Part shown: piece by piece, positions 20,040 through 30,187 of the stretch
How positions within the stretch are numbered: position 1 is the first letter of the stretch
How the letters are laid out: each line of letters starts with the position of its first letter
Assembly (NCBI RefSeq): GCF_964204645.1
Contig: NC_134033.1
Location: 558,001-622,000, forward strand
Length of the DNA stretch: 64,000 bases
Reading direction: 5' to 3'
From: Tubulanus polymorphus
Taxonomy: Eukaryota > Nemertea > Palaeonemertea > Tubulaniformes > Tubulanidae
Program-made: the position numbers and the translations under genes
Notes under the pieces: model-generated
What the model saw: the letters and a program-made list of their open reading frames with translations, nothing else
What the model was told of the DNA's origin: nothing
Database searches by the model: none

Positions 20040-21500
20040 ACCTGCGACCGTAGCTGCGATAAGCTGTGTACATGATTTACACCGAGTACATTTATAATGT
20101 CGGTTGTAATTCATTTTCTAACGATAGAAACTGCCAAAAAAGTCTTTGTTTCATAATATATATACTTCGCACAGTCGTGCAAACTTTTCGAAATTGCTAC
20201 GATTTATGTTTTTCGCGAATTTATAGAAATTCGATTCGAAAATCATAAACGTCTTTAAGTTTGAGTATTTTCAATTATTTTGATGTTTATATTAGTTCTT
20301 TCATCGTACAGTGAAATTTAAGACGTCCGTTGGTTCATAAAGGTACCTATATTGATATTCATCAGTGGTGGCTGCCTTGTGGCTATATTTGTTGCATTTT
20401 ATTCAAGGTTCATTTAAATATTTATAAAGATTTTTTTGTCTGGAATCAATTTTTTGGGGGATATTTCGCTAAATATTTTTGATACATATATTCATAAGAC
20501 CTTAATCTTTTGAACACATATCTTAATCTGGTCTTAATACGACCAGTAAAACTGGTGCATTCTCGATCTAAACCTTATATCCATTTTACACTTTATCAAA
20601 GGATTGCTTAAAAGTCTTCTTTAATTCGAATCAGAGAAAAGAGACTCCATTTTATGAACTAAATCAATTTTTTAACAATATGTGTCTACGTGCATTCCTA
20701 CCATTTAAAAATCATCTTAAATCATGGCCCGTGTGCATGGAAACACGGGATACATATTGTTAGAATTTAGAAAATGGCTGATCTTTTCTCTTTCGAAGGC
20801 TTATTGGCAATGTTTCAATAAAATGAAAAATGGATATAAAATCGATGGTTTATTGAGACTGCAAAGTTCCACTGGTCGTATTGGGACTAGATAGAGACAT
20901 GTGTTGAAAAAATGAAGTGAAGTATCACAAACAAAAATAAATGGACTTTACTATTGAAAATAAGATTTTTAAAGCTGCCTTGCGGCTATATTTATTTGAA
21001 TACTATCGAGGTACGTTTATCCTTGAAATAAAGTTAAAAAAGTCTCACAGCTTTCATAGATAGATATTCATTTCTCGTAAACCGTTCATACAATATTGTA
21101 TTTCATTTTGTCAAGGAACATATACATATATAGATATCTTACTAGTCATAATACAAACAGACGTAGCTGCCTCGCGGTTATTTTTATTTCATTCTTATCG
21201 AGGGTCGTGTCTTAACGTATTTTGAATAGTAGTCGAAGTAAAAAAGGGGAATTCGAATTTTTTTTGTCGCCAAATAAACTACGCATTAAGAATATAAGCG
21301 GCGTATATCGCGTGAACATAACGAACTGACAAGAACCATTTACACCTTGATCTATCTATTTTACAACAGATGATAGACGCAGCTTGCGCGTCACGTGATC
21401 TGCGTCGTCATTCGTCGCAGGCTGCGCCACGTGTTGGTTATAATAAGCCTTGTTCGACTGGCGACGATGCGACTGAGCGGTTCCTGGATCCAGTTACACA
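20040..21500. other. Intergenic, AT-rich, with a degenerate repeat
   Basis: The word GCTGCCTTGYGGCTATAT recurs near 20370, 20972 and (as GCTGCCTCGCGG) 21165, each followed by an ATTCAAGG/ATCGAGG word. Relatives occur in the Wnt11 intron near 37480 and 37650. No gene is supported. Confidence 0.45.
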
Positions 21501-21507
21501 GTTCTGG

Positions 21508-21614
21508 GCCCAGATTTAAAAAAAAAGGATTAAGGCCTAAATCGATTTAAGATAAATTGAACTAACGAAGGAATTAAATCGATTTAAGAGTTAAACTTTT
21601 TTGTGAAACTGGGC
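21508..21614. mobile_element. Family D palindromic MITE
   Basis: The ends GGGCCCAGATTTAAAAAAAA and TTTTTTGTGAAACTGGGCCC are inverted. The inner words AAATCGATTTAAGA and TTAAATCGATTTAAG also pair. Confidence 0.7.
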
Positions 21615-21616
21615 CC

Positions 21617-21927
21617 TGAGTTAAGATTTGACTTTAAGCTCTATAAAACTCTAACTCACAACTGTGGAACTGGGTCCTGGGTTAAGATTTGACTTTAAAC
21701 TCTATAAAACTCTAACTCACAACTGTGGAACTGGGTCCTGGGTTAAGATTTGACTTTAAACTCTATAAAACTCTAACTCACAACTGTGGAACTGGGTCCT
21801 GGGTTAAGATTTGACTTTAAACTCTATAAAACTCTAACTCACAACTGTGGAACTGGGTCCTGGGTTAAGATTTGACTTTAAGCTCTATAAAACTCTAGCT
21901 CACAACTGTGGAACTGGGTCCTGGGTC
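21617..21927. repeat. 61-bp minisatellite with family C ends
   Basis: Five nearly identical units of 61 bp run here (GGGTTAAGATTTGACTTTAA, then ACTCTATAAAACTCTAACTC, then ACAACTGTGGAACTGGGTCC). Each unit ends with the family C terminus. Confidence 0.85.
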
Positions 21928-21939
21928 ACTCCTCTAGTT

Positions 21940-22880
21940 ATACATGTAGAGACGAGTTATCAGGTTTACACAGATCGTTCATCCAAACGTTAAGTCTGGC
22001 TTCGATTAAGTACGCTTATTGTTCTCGTCGCGGGGTACATTATAGCCTGTTCCACAGTTATATACGAGTCAAAGTTTACTGTCATTTCTCAAATATATAG
22101 ATTGAAAAATTTATCTTGGAATAATTACTTTATTCAGTCTCACTACAAAGACTTCTCCTAATTTTGTAAATGCCAACCTGCACACTCCCCTTGCCCCCTT
22201 TTTTGGTATAATATTGTAACTTTATAGGTTATGTCCGTCATGTGCATTTTGTTATTTTTTGTAAATTTACCCTAAAATGTGCATGCGTGCGCGGTGGAAA
22301 ATCATTTTGTTACGTATATAATTTCATAACGGTAATAAACTTATACTTAAAAAAATATAATAACCGAAAGATCGTCGAACTATATCCAGCGGACCCATCA
22401 CACTCATTACTTTGGTTAATTAGTCGCAGTTATGTGTGCGGTAGTTTGTTACGCGTACTATCAACGTTTATATTGGACTGGTTGCCTGTTCCATTCTAAT
22501 TGAAGATAGAGAGCGGTAACCAGTCTACGTTTAGTTGAACTAGTCGTATCCTGTCTCACACACGTCGTGCCTTATAGAATAGTTTTTAGCGTTATACTGA
22601 ATTTTTAATAAATCTCAATTTGTCAGTAATTCCAAACCGTTCGTTCTTTTTATGATTGTAAAGGTTCGAGACTCTTCTCATTCCTTAAGCCTAACAGTAG
22701 CTTTACGTTATTCTTGCGATGTGAGATCGACAGAATCAAGATGGATTTACACTCGGTCCAAGCTGGAAAACTGTGCATTTAAGCCCAGGGATTTTGTGTT
22801 GGAGATATATTTGCATTGGGAATGTTGTTCATTTATGTAGGTTTCCCTGTGAGATTCAAAGAGTAAACAATTAACGATGT
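21940..22880. other. Intergenic, no feature recognised
   Basis: Only short unsupported open frames occur here. No repeat family was identified. Confidence 0.4.
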
Positions 22881-22888
22881 CAAAAAAC

Positions 22889-23003
22889 CAGGACCCAGTT
22901 CCACAGTTGTGAGTTAGAGTTAACTCTGAGTTAAAGTTAGTTCATTTTCAATGAGTAAACCCAGAGCCAAATCTCAACTCACAACTGTGGAACTGGACCC
23001 TGT
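22889..23003. mobile_element. Family C palindromic MITE, well preserved
   Basis: It starts GGACCCAGTTCCACAGTTGT and ends AACTGTGGAACTGGACCC. GAGTTAGAGTTAACTCTGAG on the left pairs with the right half, so it is a near-complete hairpin of about 115 bp. It is the best reference copy in this window. Confidence 0.85.
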
Positions 23004-23454
23004 CCAACAGTTCTGGACCTGGTTCCACATTTCTCGATTACAAAATCTGACAACATTGGAAATGAGCTAGTGTCAATACTAGTATAGGAGATGATGCTGG
23101 CAAAGAGTCACACTTGATGGACAGCTGTGGAGCTGGGTTTAATGGCAGGAACTAATTATAAGTGCAAATCCAACGCTTAACTGTGGGACTTGGATGTGGA
23201 GCTGGGTCTTTGATGAATACATCTTAATGTGCCTCGAACAATTCAAGTCAAAACGTTTTTGTAGTCACAAAGTGGATGAACTTATTCGTGTCTGAAATCT
23301 CAAATCTATAAGAATCTACTCCTCGGAAGCCTTGTAAGCAATGAAGACATTTCTTCCCTTAAATGCGACGGAATTTGAAAACCTCTGGATGTGATCACCT
23401 TTAGACTTCATGATGGTAAGAACTACTACGCCATACGTAATGTTAAAAATGATT

Positions 23455-23460
23455 TTTATT
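23455..23460 (-). terminator. Candidate polyadenylation signal of Gly-rich gene 4
   Basis: AATAAA on the minus strand lies about 330 bases past the stop at 23793. A donor-like GTACTT 14 nt after the stop suggests that part of this distance is intron. Confidence 0.4.
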
Positions 23461-23792
23461 TGGGGGAAAATAAAACTACAAATACAAAAATGTTCGTTTT
23501 GTTAAGTAAGGTATTAACCCCATAAATATGCTCGTCATGGCACACAGCTGAAAGTATACAAAAAGAGATACGACTGCGTTAGATATCTACAAATTCATAC
23601 GTTCTAATGAGTTTGAGTTTGAGTGACTCTCTACGACCAGGCCAAGTCTCCTATAAACCTGACTGGCCGTATACTGTCACCGAGAAGGACACAATCCCAA
23701 TGGAAGTATTCTAGTTGACGTCGTTGATGGAAGATTATTAAATTACTGTTGTATTGAATGAAGTGATTTATAAAGTACCTGTAAGGGGTGAT

Positions 23793-24814
23793 CTAACGAC
23801 CGTATGCTCCGTGGTTGGTACCACCGTACGATCCACCTCCACTGCCTTGTCCACCACCTGCAGAGCTTTGACCTCCGGTATAACCTCCTTGTTTTTGAGT
23901 TTGCGAGGTTCCTCCCATGGCGTAGTTGTTTTGACTTCCGCCTCCGACTGAGTGACCGTGAGATCCGTGAGATTGACCACCGCCTCCGGCACCGTAAGCT
24001 TTATTGCCGGCATAAGCGTTTTGGTCGACGTATCCTCCTTTGGTGGCGATGGATCCTTGGCTTCCCCAACCGGTATCAGAAGTCTTGTGGTATCCTCCGC
24101 TTGATCCCTGACCGTTCATAGCGCCGTAACCTTGACGGTTTTTGTTGCCAGCCATAGCACCGTGCGATTGAACTCCTCCGTAGTTACTCTGAGCACCAGT
24201 GGCACCGCCTTGATTGTAGGTATTTTGGGCTTTGTTTCCTACGCCGCCATATTGGCTTTGGGCGGCAGCGCCGTTATAAGCTCCACCTCCACTGTTCTGG
24301 TAGCCGCCGTGTCCGCCTTGGCCTCCGTAGGTACCTCCATGAGCACCACCTCCTACACCACCGCCAGGAGCGTAAGAATAGGTACCTGGGTAACCAGCAT
24401 TACCAGCATAGCCACCTCCGTAGCCGGCACCTCCATAGCCTCCTCCTCCATAACCTCCCATTCCGTAACCTCCTTGTCCGTAGCCAGCACCTCCGTAACC
24501 GGCACCTCCATAGCCTCCACCTCCATAGCCTCCTCCTCCATAACCGGCACCTCCGTAGCCGCCACCTCCATAACGACCTCCGTAGCCACCCATTCCGTAG
24601 CCTCCTTGGCCGTAACCTCCCATGCCGTAACCTGTTCGTCCATAGCAAAAAAAAAACATCAACATTAATACGATGGATTCAATTCGTCGATCAGAGATAT
24701 GAAAGGCGTGGCCTAAAATAACGGTTATCGGTTTGAACACTTACCGCCGCCGCCGCCGTAGTATCCGGCAGAGACTGAGGCCACAACTCCTAGCAGTATA
24801 AGAGCAAGTTTCAT
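23793..24814 (-). CDS. Secreted Gly-rich structural protein 4 (two coding exons)
   Basis: Exons are 24745-24814 (GTAAGT donor, phase 1) and 23793-24631 (acceptor gacgaacag), giving 302 residues. The signal peptide MKLALILLGVVASVSAG and YYGGGGG are encoded in exon 1. Exon 2 opens with GYGMGGYGQGG and GGYGGAGYGG repeats, then a long G/Q/N/S/H-rich part (GGTYGGQGGHGGYQNSGG, KAQNTYNQGG, QSHGSHGHSVGGG) ending GGTNHGAYGR. The split of signal peptide from repeats matches gene 3 (phase 1 in both), so the two are paralogues. An acceptor (tatatttcag) precedes the ATG by 9 nt, and leader exon and TATA are upstream. A secreted matrix role is inferred from composition only. Confidence 0.87.
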
Positions 24815-24909
24815 GTCGAATATCTGAAATATACAAATAAGGGCAATGTATTCAGTAAGACTTTGTTCCTTAAACTCGGGACTGGTCCAAACAACATCCC
24901 GAAACAATT

Positions 24910-25095
24910 ACTAAGTATTTGACACCAACTCGGTGTAGAATTTTACCGGTCTCAACTTAACCGCAGTAAGAGACAGAGTCTACTGTATTTCACTAACTCT
25001 TACTCAGTATTTGACACCAACTCGGGGTAGAATTTTACCAGTCTCAAATTTACCACGGTAAGAGACAGAATCTACTGTATTTCTCAAACCCGATC
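24910..25095. repeat. 92-bp repeat, two copies
   Basis: Two units beginning near AGTATTTGACACCAACTCGG, with TTTTACCGGTCTCAACTT and AAGAGACAGAGTCTACTG, lie in the leader intron of Gly-rich gene 4. The main array of the same unit is at 26000-26456, upstream of the promoter. Confidence 0.8.
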
Positions 25096-25280
25096 CTTCA
25101 GTTCTTCAGAATTATTTTCAACTCAGAATTAGAACAAGTTGATCTCCAATGTCCAAGAACTGCGCGACCGGTTCCGATATTTGACCAGTCTTTACCCCTG
25201 TGAGCTTATGCCGTATACCAAGTAATAGTTAAAAATGTTTAAGTGCGTTTAAAACTCTGCAAACACCGCCAGTTACTTAC

Positions 25281-25324
25281 CTTGAGCTTTGCTATATCTC
25301 TCAAGACCCACAAACTATAGAATT
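25281..25324 (-). other. Putative 5' UTR exon of Gly-rich gene 4
   Basis: The minus strand runs from an initiator-like TCAATTC at about 25324 to GCAAAGCTCAAG/GTAAGT at 25281, to be spliced to the acceptor 9 nt before the ATG at 24814. Confidence 0.55.
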
Positions 25325-25340
25325 GAGATACTACCAGGAG

Positions 25341-25348
25341 TATTTATA
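25341..25348 (-). promoter_or_regulatory. TATA box of Gly-rich gene 4
   Basis: TATAAATA on the minus strand lies about 24 bases before the presumed start at 25324. It is the same octamer and spacing class as gene 3. Confidence 0.6.
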
Positions 25349-25359
25349 GGCCAGCATAT

Positions 25360-25990
25360 CAACAGGATTAATTACACTTGCCTACGCTTGGGAGCAGATA
25401 ACTGTCACCGGCTATTGTAAACATGTCCCAAACGTCATTTATTTACGCCCTATAACGTGACTAAAGTCACAAGCTGGCGTCCAATGTCACACCTGATGGT
25501 CCGCGTGTTACCTGCCTGCCTCCTTGTTCGAGGGAAAAATTAATCATAAAAATTATAGGCTTTGTATAAACGTGACCTTCTTATCGCTTTTGAAAAATCG
25601 GGGGGAAAAGGGGTCACTGTATAAAAACCAATTAGTGGACGAAATTCAATTTAGAATTAAACCCCCTGCAAATGTGACAATGAATTTTTAGTTCAGTTTA
25701 ACTAGAATTCTACTCCGATTCCTAACGTCAGCGTGTGTGTGATTCTTGGCCAGTTTAGAAATGGCAGCTTTTATTCTTCAATGCTGCACAATCATGCATC
25801 TGCATATCTTCCAATCCAATTCATGAATTATCATTAGATATTTGTGGCAAATCTAACTCCCAACAACCAAAGTTACTGAAACACAACACAACACAACACG
25901 ACACAACAGCGAACCGACCCTATGAAATAATGACGGGATATTACGCAAGGTGGCGCTTGTATGTTAAATTTTCCAGTCTCCCACTTTCAA
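25360..25990. other. Upstream region of Gly-rich gene 4
   Basis: A short ACAAC/ACACG run lies near 25880-25910. No coding sequence or strong repeat was seen. Confidence 0.4.
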
Positions 25991-25999
25991 GGCAGAGTC

Positions 26000-26456
26000 T
26001 ACCGTACTATTTGACACCAACTCTGGTAGGAATTTTACCGGTCTCAACTTTACCGCAGTAAGAGACAGAGTCTACTGTATTTCACTAACTCTTACTCAGT
26101 ATTTGACACCAACTCTGGTAGGAATTTTACCGGTCTCAACTTAACCGCAGTAAGAGACAGAGTCTACTGTATTTCACTAACTCTTACTCAGTATTTGACA
26201 CCAACTCGGGGTAGAATTTTACCGGTCTCAACTTTACCGCAGTAAGAGACAGAGTCTACTGTATTTCACAAACTCTTACTCAGTGTTTGACACCAACTCG
26301 GGGTAGAATTTTACCGGTCTCAACTTTACCGCAGTAAGAGACAGAGTCTACTGTATTTCAGTAACTCTTACTCAGTATTTGACACCAACTCGGGGTAGAA
26401 TTTTACCGGTCTCAACTTAACCGCAGTAAGAGACAGAGTCTACTGTATTTCACCAA
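26000..26456. repeat. 92-bp minisatellite, five copies
   Basis: TTGACACCAACT begins at 26011, 26103, 26195, 26287 and 26379, an exact 92-bp period. Two main variants differ at CTCTGGTAGGAA versus CTCGGGGTAGAA. Confidence 0.9.
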
Positions 26457-26653
26457 ACTCTTATCAACGTATAAACTTCGTCGTTATCGAAATTCGTCTT
26501 CAAATCTCGTACTGGAATCAAACAAAGTCTGTACCAACAAAGAACATTTAGGTCTCATTAAGCAAGAATTGTACGAACTAATTTTACGGGACGCGTTATT
26601 TTTATTGTTCACTAATTGTAAACGCTTATTCTCAGAGCTACAATTTGAATGGC

Positions 26654-26732
26654 GTTTCCGGATGAACGTAATGGCCTGTTGGACGCGGTGATGTCTACTG
26701 ATTGCGCTCGGGTTCGAATCCCGCCGGGAACC
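26654..26732 (+). repeat. tRNA-like sequence, probably pseudogene or SINE head
   Basis: It has A-box-like TGGCCTGTTGGACGC and B-box GGGTTCGAATCCC with a four-pair T-arm. GTTTCCG at the start pairs with CGGGAAC at the end. The spacing between the acceptor stem and the D-arm is too long for a cloverleaf, so a working tRNA is unlikely. Confidence 0.4.
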
Positions 26733-26739
26733 GATTTTA

Positions 26740-27650
26740 TCGAAGCGTCCATTTCTCGTCGACCAATTAGTAAAATGTGATCTTAACGAGAAAGGGACCG
26801 CGTGAAGAAAAATCGGACTGTTTGTTATCCAGATTCGAATGGTCGGATTCTTTGTCCAGATTTTAAACGTTTTTTACGGTCATTATTTCACACAGTCGAA
26901 GAATATGTTCGTCTGTTTTTGCTTCCTTGATCCAGAGTCAACATTGAAACCTACACATCTGAATGTTGATGACTCACATGAACACGTACGGGCCGACTAA
27001 TCGTTAAAATACTCTCGTCTGGCCTGTATTTAACTATAGTCCGCCGCTGCCTCTCTCTCTCTCACTCTCTCTCTCACTCTCAATGCTGGTTCGGTTTATC
27101 AGTTTTAAGTGTTAGACATGTCAGCGATTATTAATGACATTCAATTTACTGATCATGTTTCTATATGCGCGCAGACTATGGTGCGGGTGCAAGAGAAGGA
27201 ACCGAGCCCCTCGCATTCTATACACCTTATACATATACATCATTATACCTTCAATCTCGACGGGGGCTAACTCCATTCAACAAGAGAGACATATATAATC
27301 GATATACAATAATTTCAACTGTTTTCTGGATATTTTGATTAATTTGGGTGAGTTTTGTAGAGTTCCGGACCCAGTTCTGCAGTTTTATCGGTTCGATCCT
27401 TCATATTCAATATATTTTCAACTGATTAGTAAATTCTTTCAACAGAGAATTGTCGAACTGCAGTAAACTGTCGAACTGCAGGTCCTCCTGTGAGTTACTT
27501 GTTTACGTTTCAACGAATTCAATTGATTTAAAGCGTAATTGGTTTTGATTTTAATAAAAGATCTTATAAGCTATTGAAAATGAAATTATATCCAATTCAA
27601 CCTGATAAGAAACTGTTTAGGATCAGAGAATGATAGCGGGTGTTGTTAGT
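26740..27650. other. Intergenic with microsatellite
   Basis: A (TC)n run lies near 27049-27081. A weak family C-like hairpin (CCAGTTCTGCAG / CTGCAGG) lies near 27365-27480. No gene was seen. Confidence 0.4.
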
Positions 27651-27654
27651 GAAT

Positions 27655-27935
27655 AGAGTCACCACACCTGACTGGTCACCAGTCACCACACCTGATTGGT
27701 CACTGGTCACCAGTCACCACACTGACCAGACAAACTTCCAAACTCACTACTGGTCTATGGTCTAGTGGTTAGCATGCTCGACTGGCATGCTGGAGGTCTG
27801 AGGGTCGAGTCCCAGCTAGGGTTAGGGTTAGCGACGAGCTAGGGCTAGGGTTAGCGACGAGCTAGGGTTAGGGTTATGGAGGCCGAGGGTCGAATCCTGT
27901 TAGGGTTATGTGACCTGATGTCTGAGTTGGGGCTA
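27655..27935 (+). mobile_element. tRNA-derived SINE-like unit with TTAGGG-like tail, copy 2
   Basis: It has the same GGTCACCAGTCACCACAC leader and tRNA-like block as 12885-13100 (GGTCTAGTGGTTAGCATGC, anticodon arm CATGC/GCATG, B-box GGGTCGAGTCCC). Repeated GCTAGGGTTAGGGTTA follows. Confidence 0.6.
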
Positions 27936-27959
27936 TTTTAAGGGCCTGGACAGCTACGG

Positions 27960-29700
27960 GTAGGGGCTATCTTTATCTTCTATTTATCCATTTTTGTTCG
28001 AGAATTTCCCCTATGAAATAAGAAACCTTTCAAGTTTCAAGTTTCGGTAAACGGGTCTGTGTATTTTTTCACTTTGCGATAGAACTCTTATTGGTGGAAC
28101 TATGTGCAAGGAACTGGCTCCAATTTTACAACTACAAAAATGTCACCGAAATTGGCCCAGACTGAAATCAGCTCGCAATTCATACAGAGTTCCCTTTCGA
28201 TATTAATCTCAACCTATTGTAGGCGATATACGGATCAGTAAAACTGTATACATTGATGTAGTAGTCGTTAGCAGTTGGTTTGGTTTTTTTTAAAATTCGG
28301 TAGACCACAAAAAATTTCTAATACGCTTAATATTGACAAGTAGAAAGTTTCAAGCCGTTCCGCGAGTATGTTTTTGGTCAATGCGATCTCCGCGGCGCGT
28401 CGATAGTCGAAAAATATCAAAGAACGAAATAACGGTTAAATAGCGGAAATAAAAAGCGAAATACATCGAAATAAAAACTTCCAAAGAATAACTGAAAAAC
28501 CGATTCTTTTTGATGCGAAGTTCCATAACACGGTTTCGACCACTTCTCAAAGAGTTCGGAACAAACTGTTAACAGATTCGCCCTGAAATTTTACGCATAT
28601 ATCTCCCTTTTGTAAAGAGAGTCTAACGACCGGCGAAGAGAGAACGCGCCGAAATCAAAAATCGCGATCGGGCAACAACGCTTTAGAAATAAATGTCGGT
28701 TCTTTGTAGAGAGACAAGCCGCCCTATACATTACATATCCATACATACTCACACACACCGAGAACAACACGCGTCATCGGTTAGAGAAATTCCTTATAAA
28801 TTTTATTCGGCGCTTGTTGTTTTTTCTTTTTGCCAAGACATGTCGGGAGTTTTTAGCGAATCTTTTGATGCGGCATCGGTTAGACAATAGTTTGACCGAT
28901 GTTAATCGGTGTCGAATGGCTCCTCGATCGATCTCACCGCGCGCGCGAGGGTTTCTCAACCCGTAAACACGCATCTGTGATATATGGATTAACTTTTATT
29001 ACCCCGCTATTACAAACGAGCTTCCGCGAGATGCCGGTAAAGAAATAACATCAAAGCGGGCATTTCAGGAAAAAAGCGGCACTTTCTCTCTCTTCGTTCG
29101 AGCAAAGATTACCGGAGCAAAAAGATATCTCAATTTATTCTGTTTTCTCAATGATTTATAGTAAGGATTTAGTCGGGATGTTTTTGTACTTGTAGGAACG
29201 CGTGGACGGTTCAGTCTTCAGTCGGTTGGTGATCGCTTCAAGTCGCAGTCTCTCTGCTCTGCGTCTGCTCTGTTTCTTTCCTCATGTCGTTGGTCTAGTC
29301 TCGATTCGAGTATCGGAAACTCAGGAAATCGCGCTCAAACATCCGGTGAAATCTACTCGACAATTTGCTGCTGTAGTCGTACTGGTAAAAACAGGTAAAA
29401 CTCGCGGTGAAATTTGATCGAAAACTAGTCGAAAACGATTTAGAAAATAACCTATAATCATCAGGAGATTTTCTTACGAACTCTCCATAAATTCGTTACT
29501 CGCGGAAACTCGCGAACGAGAAGGATATAAATGATGCTCGCATGACGATATTCTACCGAACTCACAACTCAGACTACAGCGTTAAAATCCGAACCACCCG
29601 CGACCGACCCCGCGCCGGTCAAAATAATCATAAAACTTGGATTAACTACACGAAAACGATCGGCACATTACAACCCGATTTTAATGGCTGGACGTAGCCA
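27960..29700. other. Region upstream of Wnt11
   Basis: No gene was found. Short open frames on both strands lack coding character. Being 5' of a developmental gene it may hold enhancers, but nothing specific can be read. Confidence 0.4.
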
Positions 29701-29722
29701 ATTAGGTCCTGACTGCGAGGGT

Positions 29723-29756
29723 TATAAATCGAGCGCGTTGTAAGAGTCTCAGTTTT
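29723..29756 (+). promoter_or_regulatory. Core promoter of Wnt11 (TATA plus initiator)
   Basis: TATAAAT at 29723 is followed 28 bases later by an initiator-like TCAGTTT whose A at 29751 is the likely start site. GGTTGT, a DPE-like word, lies about 26-31 bases further on. It predicts a 5' UTR of about 437 bases, unspliced, before the ATG at 30188. Confidence 0.5.
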
Positions 29757-30187
29757 TATAGCTCTTCTCTCGGTCGGTTGTGTTTGGAGATTCCCGTGCG
29801 TTGGATTCACATCGTTTTACGGAAGTTTTGTCGCGGATAGAAGTTCCGCGCAGACGCCAGCTCGCTCCTTCACTCTCACTCACAACGCGTTTCCTACCTC
29901 GCCTAATTTCGCTTTAACTGTATCTGTTTCACCGGTCGGTCGAAAAAGTGACATCGTTCGGATTATTATCAGAGAATATTTGCGTCGGTTGTTTTTTGTT
30001 AACGAATTCGATTTATTTCCGGATATTGTTGTTTTCTAAGCGACAATGAAAGAGGAGTTGAATCTATGGATGTTTCTAACAACTCGGAACTGATATAAAC
30101 TAATAAAACAACTCGCGCGAAACTGAACGGATTTTAACACGAGATCAAACCCGGAATTTTTAACTGGACCAATTTATAGGATAGAAA

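Noticed and set aside
26654-26732. Functional tRNA gene
   Set aside because: The B-box and T-arm are present, but the spacing between acceptor stem and D-arm does not allow a cloverleaf.
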